Part shown: positions 1 to 6,587 of the stretch, in pieces
Position numbering within the stretch: the stretch's first letter is position 1
Layout of the letters: each line of letters begins with the position of its first letter
Assembly: GCA_009835515.1 (NCBI GenBank)
Contig: VXXH01000552.1
Coordinates: 1 to 12,559, forward strand
Source: Candidatus Poribacteria bacterium
Lineage (GTDB): Bacteria; Poribacteria; WGA-4E; WGA-3G
DNA: 12,559 bases
Reading direction: 5' to 3'
Notes under the pieces: model-generated
What the model was told of the DNA's origin: nothing
The model's input: the letters and a program-made list of their open reading frames with translations, nothing else
Databases searched by the model: none
Translations under genes and position numbers: made by a program

Positions 1-20
1 AACCAAAAGGGATTAGAAAA

Positions 21-848
21 ATGAAATTCAGACGTGAAGACATTTTAACACAACTACGCAACAATATTGATGCTGGTAAACCCATCATTGGGGCAGGTGC
101 TGGCACGGGTATCTCCGCTAAATGTGAAGCGGCTGGCGGCATTGATTTGATTATTATCTATAACTCCGGTAGATTCAGGATGGCAGGCAGAGGTTCACTC
201 GCAGGTATGATGCCCTACGGCGACGCGAACCAGATTGTCGTTGAGATGGCGAGCGAAGTGCTACCCGTCGTGCCAGATACACCTGTTCTTGCAGGTGTCT
301 GCGGGACGGATCCGTTTCGCTTGATGGACATCTTCTTACAACAGATAGACGCAATCGGATTTTCCGGGGTTCAGAACTTCCCAACGGTAGGTCTGATTGA
401 TGGCACTTTCCGTCAACTGCTTGAGGAGACCGATATGGGGTACGGACCTGAAGTGGAGATGATTCGGACAGCGCATCAGTTGGGTATGCTTACCACACCT
501 TACGCCTTCAATGAAACTGAGGCGGAGCAAATGGCAGATGCCGGTGCGGATATTCTCGTGGCGCACATGGGACTCACGACGAAAGGTTCTATCGGTGCCA
601 AGACTGCCTTCACGCTTGAAGATGCCGCTAAACAGGTCCAATCCATCCACGACGCGGCGAAAGGGGTCAATCCAGAGATCCTTGTGATCTGTCACGGCGG
701 TCCCATTGCTGAACCGGAAGACGCTACGTATGTTCTGGAAAATACCGAAGGGGTTGTCGGTTTCTACGGCGCATCGAGTGCAGAACGTCTCCCGACCGAA
801 CGCGCGATTACGGCACAGATTGAGGCTTTCAAGAAGATTCGGTTATAG
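21..848 (+). CDS. Phosphoenolpyruvate hydrolase family TIM-barrel protein
   Basis: The 275-residue product matches, by recognisable motifs, the TIM-barrel family annotated as PEP hydrolase or signal-transduction protein (the C-terminal half of plant Tm-1-like proteins). Visible signatures are a glycine-rich first strand and loop ([19 protein letters not shown], residues 22-40), the segment [20 protein letters not shown] (47-66), [11 protein letters not shown] (89-99), [13 protein letters not shown] (116-128), [13 protein letters not shown] (181-193) and a late HGGPI segment (225-229). The length is typical of the family and the protein appears soluble and cytoplasmic. An AAAGGGA tract lies about 8 bases before the ATG and is a modest ribosome binding site. 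Family knowledge: bacterial members are often encoded next to a Tm-1-like (UPF0261) ATP-binding protein, which would lie outside the left edge here. The substrate is not established, so 'PEP hydrolase' is a family label, not a proven reaction. The gene converges on the cytochrome gene, 108 bases away. Confidence 0.85.
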   Translation: MKFRREDILTQLRNNIDAGKPIIGAGAGTGISAKCEAAGGIDLIIIYNSGRFRMAGRGSLAGMMPYGDANQIVVEMASEVLPVVPDTPVLAGVCGTDPFRLMDIFLQQIDAIGFSGVQNFPTVGLIDGTFRQLLEETDMGYGPEVEMIRTAHQLGMLTTPYAFNETEAEQMADAGADILVAHMGLTTKGSIGAKTAFTLEDAAKQVQSIHDAAKGVNPEILVICHGGPIAEPEDATYVLENTEGVVGFYGASSAERLPTERAITAQIEAFKKIRL

Positions 849-956
849 GACTAATTCAAGACTCTCTCCGTCAATGAGTGGTATAATCAATAAGAAGCCA
901 ACCTATCAGTAATTTGTTAGGGCAGGCGACGGACAGTTCTTAATACGTCCGTCCTC
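849..956. terminator. Convergent intergenic region with hairpin 928-953
   Basis: This gap separates two convergent genes. Its clearest structure is a 7-bp perfect inverted repeat, GACGGAC (928-934) and GTCCGTC (947-953), with a 12-base loop. No run of T follows on the plus strand (CTCCTATT) and none on the minus strand, so it is at best a weak bidirectional or factor-assisted terminator. Position between converging genes is the main support. Nothing else of note was seen in the gap. Confidence 0.4.
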
Positions 957-2021
957 CTATTCATTTACCAGATAGTTTTCATTAATATAGCGGGTTATTA
1001 ACTCAATTTCTGCCTCTTCAAGATAGAGTCCGATATCTATCATCCGTGTTATGAGTTCGGTTGTCTCCTCTTCCGAACGCGGCGGATAGTCTTCTACATC
1101 TGTGATGGGATGACATTGTGAGCATCTGTCTTCAAAGAGTGCTTTTGCTTCTGCTTCATCATAGGCGATGGGTACTGTTCCGATTGCAGCTTCCGCTTCC
1201 ATAGCGACTGTTGCGATTTGTGCAGCCTCCTTCGCTTCATCTGAACGCATCTGTTCTTGCCGTTGTTCCCGTGCTGAAACCTGAATATCCGGCGTAATCG
1301 CGATAAGATATGCCGAGACCGTCCACTCTTCTTCCTGATGGATGGGTTCGCCGATCATCGGTTTTATCGCCATCCGATTGACAAGGCGGACCCAGTCGGT
1401 CGGGGTGCGTGGTTTCACAAGAATCGTCCGTAAGTCGTGACAGACAACACACTTGCGTTGTAAGACATGCTGCCCTTCTCGCAGTTTTCGCTTTGATGCC
1501 AACTGATCAAGCGGTGCCGCTGCGGGTAATCCGGCATTTTCAAGCAACTTGCGGGTCCGCGCAATACCTTCGTCGCTGAATGCTCCTGTCTGTGTTCGCA
1601 ATGCGGCTTCGCGGAATGTGAACGGCACTGACAACCCTATCAACAGGTAGGTGCAGATCAGCAGACATGTACCGATATAGGGCATCGATTCCTCAAAATG
1701 TCGGAAAAACCGGAGGATGGCGATTTTGACGAGGATCAACACACCGATGGTGATACCGAGCATCAGGTGTGCCACGGTGCGCGGCGGGAGTTCGACTTGA
1801 TAGTTCCATAAACGCGGCACCATGTGCCACATCATAAAGACATAGAGGATCGCATACGCATAACCGATGAATCGGTGGAGCAGCATCAAGGCTGGTGGTG
1901 CTTCACTCTTATGTGTCTCTTTGTTAAATGGGTAGCCCCATAACTTAAACATTAAGAAAACGGAGGCATTCGCGAGGCCTAAGAAGATTAAGCCAAGAAT
2001 TGCACTCGTTGAAGTAGACAT
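957..2021 (-). CDS. Membrane protein: four-helix b-type region fused to two haem-c motifs
   Basis: The 354-residue product starts with four predicted membrane helices (about residues 8-28, 45-68, 82-104 and 112-132). Helix 2 carries His49 and His66 and helix 3 carries His85, with His108 just beyond it, an arrangement that could bind b-type haem. After the membrane region come two covalent haem-c sites, CVVCH (191-195) and CSQCH (300-304), separated by a charged linker (about 250-285) rich in Glu, Ala and Gln. Basic residues in loops 1-2 and 3-4 fit the positive-inside rule and place the C-terminal haem domains in the periplasm. The likely role is electron transfer between the quinone pool or a membrane carrier and a periplasmic partner. 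The start is supported by AAGGAAA eight bases upstream of ATG. It is the last gene of the minus-strand run, 144 bases after a PhyH gene. The partner and reaction are unknown. The haem-c sites are certain as motifs; b-haem binding is inference. Confidence 0.8.
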   Translation of the reverse strand: MSTSTSAILGLIFLGLANASVFLMFKLWGYPFNKETHKSEAPPALMLLHRFIGYAYAILYVFMMWHMVPRLWNYQVELPPRTVAHLMLGITIGVLILVKIAILRFFRHFEESMPYIGTCLLICTYLLIGLSVPFTFREAALRTQTGAFSDEGIARTRKLLENAGLPAAAPLDQLASKRKLREGQHVLQRKCVVCHDLRTILVKPRTPTDWVRLVNRMAIKPMIGEPIHQEEEWTVSAYLIAITPDIQVSAREQRQEQMRSDEAKEAAQIATVAMEAEAAIGTVPIAYDEAEAKALFEDRCSQCHPITDVEDYPPRSEEETTELITRMIDIGLYLEEAEIELITRYINENYLVNE

Positions 2022-2165
2022 ATTTTAATTTTCCTTGCGGTTAAATCAAGCGGATTTGTATTTTAGAGTCGGTTTCTTAAATCCGCGCTCCATTTCATTC
2101 CGCGCTGCGTTTTTTATACTAATTGAGGGAAAACATGGGGTTTAGAAGGTTTCGCTCCTACGATC
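2022..2165 (-). other. Leader region of the cytochrome gene with inverted and direct repeats
   Basis: Read on the minus strand, this 144-base gap holds a direct repeat AGCGCGGA at 2106-2099 and 2089-2082 (17 bases start to start). It also holds an 8-bp inverted repeat, GCGGATTT (2050-2057) with AAATCCGC (2079-2086). The last 24 bases before the ATG match the leader of the upstream PhyH gene at 21 of 24 positions and contain the AAGGAAA ribosome binding site. A TATAAA on the minus strand lies near 2113-2118, but I found no matching -35, so no promoter is called. Confidence 0.35.
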
Positions 2166-2966
2166 CTACGTCTCCAATACGGGACGATTTAATCGAGAGT
2201 GATAGGGCGGTTCCATGACAGCGCGCTGGCGTTCATTTGCCCATTCTGGTATTTCGTAGGCGGGGACGTACGCCATATTGCCTGCGGTGTAGCGCGTCAG
2301 AATTGAGCGTCGCGGATGGTCAGCAGTCCATGGCAGCGTGCCGTGTGTCACCGCTTCCGTGAAGATAATAACATCACCCGCCTCACAAACAAGCTGCCGG
2401 ATGTGCTCTTGGTGTTGCTGGTAGAGTCGCATCTCTTGTGGACACGGGTAGTTGCTCTTGTGGCTTCCGGGTATAACGATTAACCCACCGGCTCCGGGTG
2501 GCACATCCGTCAACTGGAAAGTGACAACGGTCAAACCGTTGTGCATGCGTCCGTCTCGGAAGATGTAGTACTGGTTCGGATCGAAGCCGGGACCGGAGGA
2601 TCCGTGAAAAATAAAGCCTTCCGCACCTTTGTCCATTGAAAGTAGGAACATCTGATGATCCATTCGGAAGCCTTTTCCGAGTATCTCGTTGAGATATGGA
2701 ATCAGAGTTGGGTGCGCGAGCATGTGTCGGAACGGATTGCACCACGGTTCTTCCCAGCCGAGCATACCGCCGAGTTCGCCTCTACCCTGTTCGCCTTTCA
2801 GTTCAGGAGAACCACCATCAAGTGCCTGATCGCGTGGACGGATGCGTGCCTGATCACTGTGTTTGTCAAGGGCTTCGTTCGCGAGTGCTACCTCTTCGGG
2901 CGTTAGTACATTCTTGATAACGAGGTAACCGTTCAAATCGAATAGATATTTTTCGTCAGCATTCAT
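2166..2966 (-). CDS. Phytanoyl-CoA dioxygenase-like Fe(II)/2OG enzyme, copy 1 of minus pair
   Basis: The 266-residue protein has the PhyH double-stranded beta-helix pattern: an N-terminal helix motif (DLNGYLVIKNVLTPEEV, 10-26), a proximal His121, the GG-IVIPGSHKSN segment (160-172), a distal His208 (TEAVTHGT) and Arg219, eleven residues later, fitting the 2-oxoglutarate-binding arginine. The usual second iron ligand is odd: HxD reads H121-G-S123, so the Asp is missing. Family knowledge is that PhyH proteins hydroxylate small molecules using Fe(II), O2 and 2-oxoglutarate; the substrate is unknown here. AAGGAAA eight bases upstream supports the start, preceded by a 5-bp hairpin (2982-2996). It is cytoplasmic, with no signal peptide. 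The upstream neighbour at 3213-4013 is 91% identical, so this is a tandem duplication. Confidence 0.88.
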   Translation of the reverse strand: MNADEKYLFDLNGYLVIKNVLTPEEVALANEALDKHSDQARIRPRDQALDGGSPELKGEQGRGELGGMLGWEEPWCNPFRHMLAHPTLIPYLNEILGKGFRMDHQMFLLSMDKGAEGFIFHGSSGPGFDPNQYYIFRDGRMHNGLTVVTFQLTDVPPGAGGLIVIPGSHKSNYPCPQEMRLYQQHQEHIRQLVCEAGDVIIFTEAVTHGTLPWTADHPRRSILTRYTAGNMAYVPAYEIPEWANERQRAVMEPPYHSRLNRPVLET

Positions 2967-2975
2967 TTTTTAACT

Positions 2976-2996
2976 TTCCTTACGGTTAAACACCGT
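2976..2996 (-). promoter_or_regulatory. Ribosome binding site with adjacent small hairpin
   Basis: On the minus strand AAGGA (2980-2976) lies about 9 bases upstream of the ATG at 2966. It directly follows a 5-bp stem, ACGGT/ACCGT (2996-2992 and 2986-2982), with a 5-base loop. The 24-base leader from TTTAACCG to the ATG matches that of the cytochrome gene with three differences, so it probably spread by duplication or is a common translation start in this genome. Confidence 0.5.
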
Positions 2997-3041
2997 GAGA
3001 TTGGGCTTTCACGTGCCTTTCTCACATCTGAAGAAACACCC

Positions 3042-3068
3042 CACGGAATGCCATACGTGCATTCCGTG
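3042..3068. repeat. Perfect 10-bp inverted repeat (hairpin)
   Basis: CACGGAATGC and its exact reverse complement GCATTCCGTG are separated by CATACGT. In RNA read from the minus strand this gives a stable stem-loop about 75 bases upstream of the PhyH copy 1 start. It could stabilise or attenuate the message, or be a protein-binding palindrome. Confidence 0.55.
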
Positions 3069-3212
3069 TTGGTTCGCAAAAGCCCTGCGCCGTTGTTGGA
3101 GGCTTGGTTTTTTTGGTGCTATGCCGTACAGATCCTTATTTCAGTTGCGACCTCACCAGAAATCTGCGTGTAAGCGAAGCGCAGTCCAGGATCCCATAAA
3201 TTAAAAACCTTC

Positions 3213-4013
3213 CTACGTTTCCAAGGTGGGACGATTTAATCGAGAATGATAAGGTGGTTCCATGACAGCACGCTGGCGCTCATTCGCCCATTCCGGTATT
3301 GGATATGCAGGGAGATACGCCATGTTGCCTGCGGTATAACGGGTTAGAATGGAGCGTCTCGGATGGTCAGCTGTCCACGGCAGCGTTCCGTGCGTCACCG
3401 CCTCTGTGAAGATTGCCGCATCCCCAGCGTTGCAGACGACCTGTCGGATATGCTCTTGGTGTTCCTGATAGAGCTGCATCTTCTGCGGGCACGGATAGTT
3501 GCTCTTATGGCTTCCGGGTATAACGATTAATCCACCCACTCCGGGTGGCACATCCGTCAATTGGAAAGCGACGACAGTCAAGCCGTTGTGCATGCGTCCG
3601 TCACGGAAAATATAGTATTGGTTCGGATCGAAGCCTGGACCGGAGGAGCCATGGAACATATGCCCCTCTGCACCCTTGTCCATTGAAAGCAGGAACATCT
3701 GATGATCCATTCGGAAGCCTCTTCCGAGTATCTCGTTGAGATATGGAACAAGTGTCGGATGCGCGAGCATGTGTCGGAACGGGTTACACCACGGCTCTTC
3801 CCAGCTGAGCATACCGTCGAGGTCTCCTCTCCCCTGCTCACCTTTCAGTTCAGGAGAACCACCGTCAAATGCTTGATCCCGTGGACGGATACGCACTTGG
3901 TCACCATGTTTGTCAATCGCTTCGTTGGCGAGGGCTACTTCTTCGGGCGTTAACACATTTTTGATAACGAGGTAACCATTCAGATCAAATAGATATTTTT
4001 CATCAGCATTCAT
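3213..4013 (-). CDS. Phytanoyl-CoA dioxygenase-like Fe(II)/2OG enzyme, copy 2 of minus pair
   Basis: The 266-residue paralogue aligns with the 2166-2966 product without gaps, with 23 differences by eye (about 91% identity). It keeps His121, Ser123 in place of the expected Asp, the PGSH segment, His208 and Arg219. The differences include F118H and I119M just before His121 and V199A/I200A near the distal His, so the two copies may differ in substrate pocket. The ATG is preceded by TTAAAAA, as in copy 1. Beyond 7 bases upstream the sequence is repeat-element DNA, and no AAGGA-type ribosome binding site is present. Translation may therefore be weak, leaderless or coupled to the upstream dehydratase, whose stop is 154 bases away. 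It probably belongs to the same minus-strand transcription unit. Confidence 0.87.
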   Translation of the reverse strand: MNADEKYLFDLNGYLVIKNVLTPEEVALANEAIDKHGDQVRIRPRDQAFDGGSPELKGEQGRGDLDGMLSWEEPWCNPFRHMLAHPTLVPYLNEILGRGFRMDHQMFLLSMDKGAEGHMFHGSSGPGFDPNQYYIFRDGRMHNGLTVVAFQLTDVPPGVGGLIVIPGSHKSNYPCPQKMQLYQEHQEHIRQVVCNAGDAAIFTEAVTHGTLPWTADHPRRSILTRYTAGNMAYLPAYPIPEWANERQRAVMEPPYHSRLNRPTLET

Positions 4014-4020
4014 TTTTTAA

Positions 4021-4165
4021 TAGTTGTCAGTTGTCAGTTGTCAGTTGTCGGGTACGCTTTCTGTGATTCGAGAGTCTCCTGACAAATTCTAACTGGCTCC
4101 TTCTTTTGAAGTTATGTCACCGTCATCAGCACCCTCTTTCACTGATAACTGATAACCGAAAACCA
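4021..4165. repeat. Heptamer-ended MITE-like intergenic element E1
   Basis: The left end is an array of three perfect TTGTCAG heptamers plus one variant TTGTCGG (4024-4051). The right end has two CTGATAA units and a variant (4142-4162), which is the same heptamer family in inverted orientation. A subterminal GTCGGGTACGCTTT (4047-4060) resembles GTCAGTACGATTT of E2 and GTCAGCACGATTT of E3. Near the other end, CCTCTT precedes the CTGATAA array as in E2. The element fills almost all of the gap between the dehydratase stop and the PhyH copy 2 start. It codes for nothing, so any transposition would need functions supplied elsewhere. Confidence 0.65.
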
Positions 4166-4167
4166 TT

Positions 4168-5295
4168 TTACACCGCATAAGCGACAGAGCCGTCTTCCCG
4201 CAAAGGCGTTGTACCGGTATTCATCGGTTGATAGGGATTCTGCTCGATTAAACTATCGTCCAGTTCAATACCCAAACCCGGAGCTTCAGGGATTGGAATG
4301 TAGCCACCCTCTCGCTGGTACGCAACTTTATAGACAGCGAAGTCTTCGGATTCATCGCCTTTCGTATATTCCTGTGTGATGAAGTTCGGGATACTTGTAT
4401 CTAAATGCAGCGACGCAGCCGTAATGAGCGGCCCGAGGAAATTATGCGTGACAACCGCGCTGTGATACGCTTCAGCAAGTGCCGCGATTTTCTTGCAGTG
4501 TGTTATACCACCCGCGAGACCGACATCCGGACGTACATATTGCGGTCCGCCTGCCTCGAGAATTTCACGGAATTCCCAGATGCTTACATTGCGTTCGCCG
4601 ATAGCGAGGGGTGTTGTCATCCGTTTCGCTAATTCCCCTTGCGTTGTGATAGTATCTATCTGAATGGGGTCTTCAATAAAATAGAGATTAAAGGGTGCCA
4701 AGGCGGATTCCAACACGATGCTGTTCATCGGGGTCAGTTTACGGTGCACTTCAACAATCAGATCGAGGTCGGGTCCACCGCCTTCTCGCGCAGCAGCGAC
4801 GAGGTCGCGGGCGGTCTTGACGAGCCGATCGACCGCCATATCTTGGAAATTTCCGACCACTGGGTCAAATTTGAGTGCTGTGAAACCTTCTTCAACGGCT
4901 GCTTTTGCCGCTTCATACATCGTTTCCGGGGTGCCGCCGCCGCCAAGCAGATGCAACCGGATTTTATCACGACAATTTCCGCCTAACAGTTCCCAAATTG
5001 GGACACCGAAATGTTTACCTTTGATGTCCCACAATGCGATGTCTACTGCACTGATCGCACCGCTCAGCGCAGTCCCACGAAACGGGCCCATGCGATAGAG
5101 GTATTGCCAATGATGTTCAATCCGCAGCGGATTTTGACCGATGAGGTATTTCTTAAACGTGTTGATGATTTGATCAACGGCTTCTGGATAGCCCCAGCAA
5201 GCGGTCTGTCCGACACCGCTGATACCGGTATCCGTATGAATTCGGATCACATAACCGTTTCTAATAAAAAACGACTCAATTTTATCAATCTTCAT
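4168..5295 (-). CDS. Enolase-superfamily (mandelate racemase/GalD-like) dehydratase
   Basis: The 375-residue protein shows the two-domain fold of the mandelate racemase/muconate lactonizing group: an N-terminal capping domain (1-125) and a barrel (126-340). Candidate active-site residues are Lys142 and Asp144 (LKFDP), Glu182 and His184 (VEVHR), Glu208 (IEDP), Glu234 (IGER), Asp257 (RPDVG) and His284 (VTHNF). The spacing Glu182/His184/Glu208/Glu234/His284 fits the D-galactonate dehydratase pattern, with Glu replacing Asp as first metal ligand. The likely reaction is Mg2+-dependent removal of water from an acid sugar to give a 2-keto-3-deoxy acid; the exact sugar is not readable. AGGAG (5306-5302) seven bases before the ATG fixes the start. 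It heads the minus-strand run and is divergent from a Gfo/Idh/MocA gene. Confidence 0.88.
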   Translation of the reverse strand: MKIDKIESFFIRNGYVIRIHTDTGISGVGQTACWGYPEAVDQIINTFKKYLIGQNPLRIEHHWQYLYRMGPFRGTALSGAISAVDIALWDIKGKHFGVPIWELLGGNCRDKIRLHLLGGGGTPETMYEAAKAAVEEGFTALKFDPVVGNFQDMAVDRLVKTARDLVAAAREGGGPDLDLIVEVHRKLTPMNSIVLESALAPFNLYFIEDPIQIDTITTQGELAKRMTTPLAIGERNVSIWEFREILEAGGPQYVRPDVGLAGGITHCKKIAALAEAYHSAVVTHNFLGPLITAASLHLDTSIPNFITQEYTKGDESEDFAVYKVAYQREGGYIPIPEAPGLGIELDDSLIEQNPYQPMNTGTTPLREDGSVAYAV

Positions 5296-5335
5296 ATAAC
5301 GCTCCTATAGAAGTTGATTTTACTTGATGCGTTGC

Positions 5336-5364
5336 ATTATATCACAAGCGCGGGAATTTAACAA
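5336..5364 (-). promoter_or_regulatory. Sigma-70-type promoter for the dehydratase and minus-strand run
   Basis: On the minus strand an extended -10, TGATATAAT (perfect TATAAT at 5341-5336), is preceded at a 17-base spacing by TTGTTA (5364-5359), four of six matches to the -35 consensus. It lies about 40 bases upstream of the dehydratase start, which also has a good AGGAG site. This is a sequence-based prediction. Confidence 0.55.
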
Positions 5365-5397
5365 CATAGAACTGAAAACCCTTTCCAAATCAAACAG

Positions 5398-5429
5398 TTG
5401 ACACAAATTCGTGGGCATGTTAATATAAT
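5398..5429 (+). promoter_or_regulatory. Sigma-70-type promoter for the oxidoreductase and plus-strand run
   Basis: A perfect TTGACA (5398-5403) is followed by TATAAT (5424-5429) at a 20-base spacing, or by the poorer TAATAT (5421-5426) at the ideal 17. Either could serve as -10. The site is about 50 bases before the ATG at 5480. It faces away from the minus-strand promoter about 35 bases to the left, so one regulator bound between them could act on both runs. No clear operator palindrome was seen. Confidence 0.55.
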
Positions 5430-5479
5430 GGCAAGTTTCGGGAACCTGCGAGTTGCACGCTTCAATGAGGAGGTATATT

Positions 5480-6514
5480 ATGGCGACATATCGTACCGCA
5501 ATTGCCGGAGGTAGGCGCGGTGTACACCATGCTCGGTGCTATGCTGGCATTGAGAATATGAAGGTAATTGCCATCTGCGAGATTGACGAGGAACGTTTAA
5601 AAGTAGCAGTGGAAGAACTCAACATTCCGGGGTATACAGACTATGTTGAGATGTTGGAGACAGAGAAACCGGATATCGTCCACGCTGTAACAGAACCGAC
5701 AGTGCCGCGACATATTTGGGTAGAACCTGCCGCTGAAGCCGGGGTTAAAGCGTTGGTGATAGAGAAACCGCTCGCGCTCAGACCCAGCGAAGCAGAGGCA
5801 CTCGCTGCAGCACACGAGAAAACAGGACTGAAGATTATCGTCAATCATCAACGCCGGTATCTGCCGTTTGCTGAGAAACTGCTGGAATTTTTTGCGGACG
5901 ACAGCCTCGGAGATATACACTTCATTCGTGCCTGCACCGAAGGCGATATTACGGATATGGATACCCACTTGATGGATGTTGTGCTGTTTGCGCTTAAGGA
6001 CATTCCGATTACGCACGTGTGGGGTGCCGTTGAAGGTGCCGAAATCTATGACGTTCCGCATCGGCAATGTCCTGAAGACTTGATGGCGATCTATACGTTT
6101 GAGAACGGGGCACGCGTCTTTTTTGAATCCGCACGGACGGCATTTGGGAGTATTGATTTTCCGGGCAGCAACCCACGGTGCAACCTCGATTTTTGGGGAA
6201 CGAAAGGTCGGATGTGGTGGCGAGAAAACGGGTCATGGGGCTATCAGTTCGACGGTATGGCGGAGCACTTCGTTGAAAAAACCCACTTCGGTGAAGATGA
6301 CAAGTTCGGACAGCGAGCGTTTACAGAGGCGATTGCGACATGGCTTGATGACGAAAATCAACCGCATCGGAATAGATTGGAGCCCGCGCTGCTCGGCTTT
6401 GATCTGATTATGGCGGCGTATCGCTCCGCACTCATCGGCAAGCGGATCGCGTGGCCCCCAAAACTCTCCGATGAAGAGTGGGTTGAACTGAAAAATAGAG
6501 TAACAGGTGCGTAA
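5480..6514 (+). CDS. Gfo/Idh/MocA family NAD(P)-dependent oxidoreductase
   Basis: The 344-residue protein begins with a Rossmann fold whose nucleotide-binding loop is AIAGGRRGVHHARCYAG (7-23), a variant of GxGxxG. It then has EKP (95-97), the family's conserved lysine motif, NHQRRY (122-127), and an MDTHLMDVV segment (160-168) whose His163 matches the usual catalytic-region histidine. Family members oxidise or reduce hydroxyl groups on sugars, inositols and related compounds. The start is set at 5480, not at the in-frame ATG at 5453, because GAGGAGG lies eight bases before 5480 and homology begins there. It leads the plus-strand run: the next gene starts 73 bases after its stop. Pairing with a sugar-acid-type dehydratase across a shared promoter region suggests a joint pathway. 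Substrate and cofactor preference are unknown. Confidence 0.9.
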   Translation: MATYRTAIAGGRRGVHHARCYAGIENMKVIAICEIDEERLKVAVEELNIPGYTDYVEMLETEKPDIVHAVTEPTVPRHIWVEPAAEAGVKALVIEKPLALRPSEAEALAAAHEKTGLKIIVNHQRRYLPFAEKLLEFFADDSLGDIHFIRACTEGDITDMDTHLMDVVLFALKDIPITHVWGAVEGAEIYDVPHRQCPEDLMAIYTFENGARVFFESARTAFGSIDFPGSNPRCNLDFWGTKGRMWWRENGSWGYQFDGMAEHFVEKTHFGEDDKFGQRAFTEAIATWLDDENQPHRNRLEPALLGFDLIMAAYRSALIGKRIAWPPKLSDEEWVELKNRVTGA

Positions 6515-6587
6515 AATAAAACATGATAGCATGGAAACCATAAGACTTTGATGGAGAAAAAAATAGATGCTATAGGAGGCGATGGAT

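Larger units (their letters stand above)
2967..3212. other. 246-base gap between the two minus-strand PhyH genes
   Basis: The gap holds no plausible gene. Its one strong structure is a perfect 10-bp inverted repeat, CACGGAATGC (3042-3051) and GCATTCCGTG (3059-3068), with a 7-base loop. A run of seven T on the plus strand lies near 3109-3116. No T run follows the hairpin immediately on either strand, so it is not a classical terminator. No convincing minus-strand promoter was seen, leaving it open whether copy 1 is read from the same transcript as copy 2. Confidence 0.45.

Noticed and set aside
4021..4165. CRISPR array
   Set aside because: The short heptamers are contiguous or degenerate, with no spacer-repeat alternation and no cas genes.
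4639..5098. Plus-strand open frames inside the dehydratase gene
   Set aside because: Shadow frames of a well-supported minus-strand gene, with no family motifs and no ribosome binding site.
5453..5479. Earlier in-frame ATG for the Gfo/Idh/MocA gene
   Set aside because: GAGGAGG lies inside this extension at the right distance from the ATG at 5480, and the Rossmann fold begins there; the nine extra residues match nothing.
6582..6587. ATG at 6582 as start of PhyH copy A
   Set aside because: It leaves only two bases after AGGAGG; 6588 has normal spacing and matches the paralogue.
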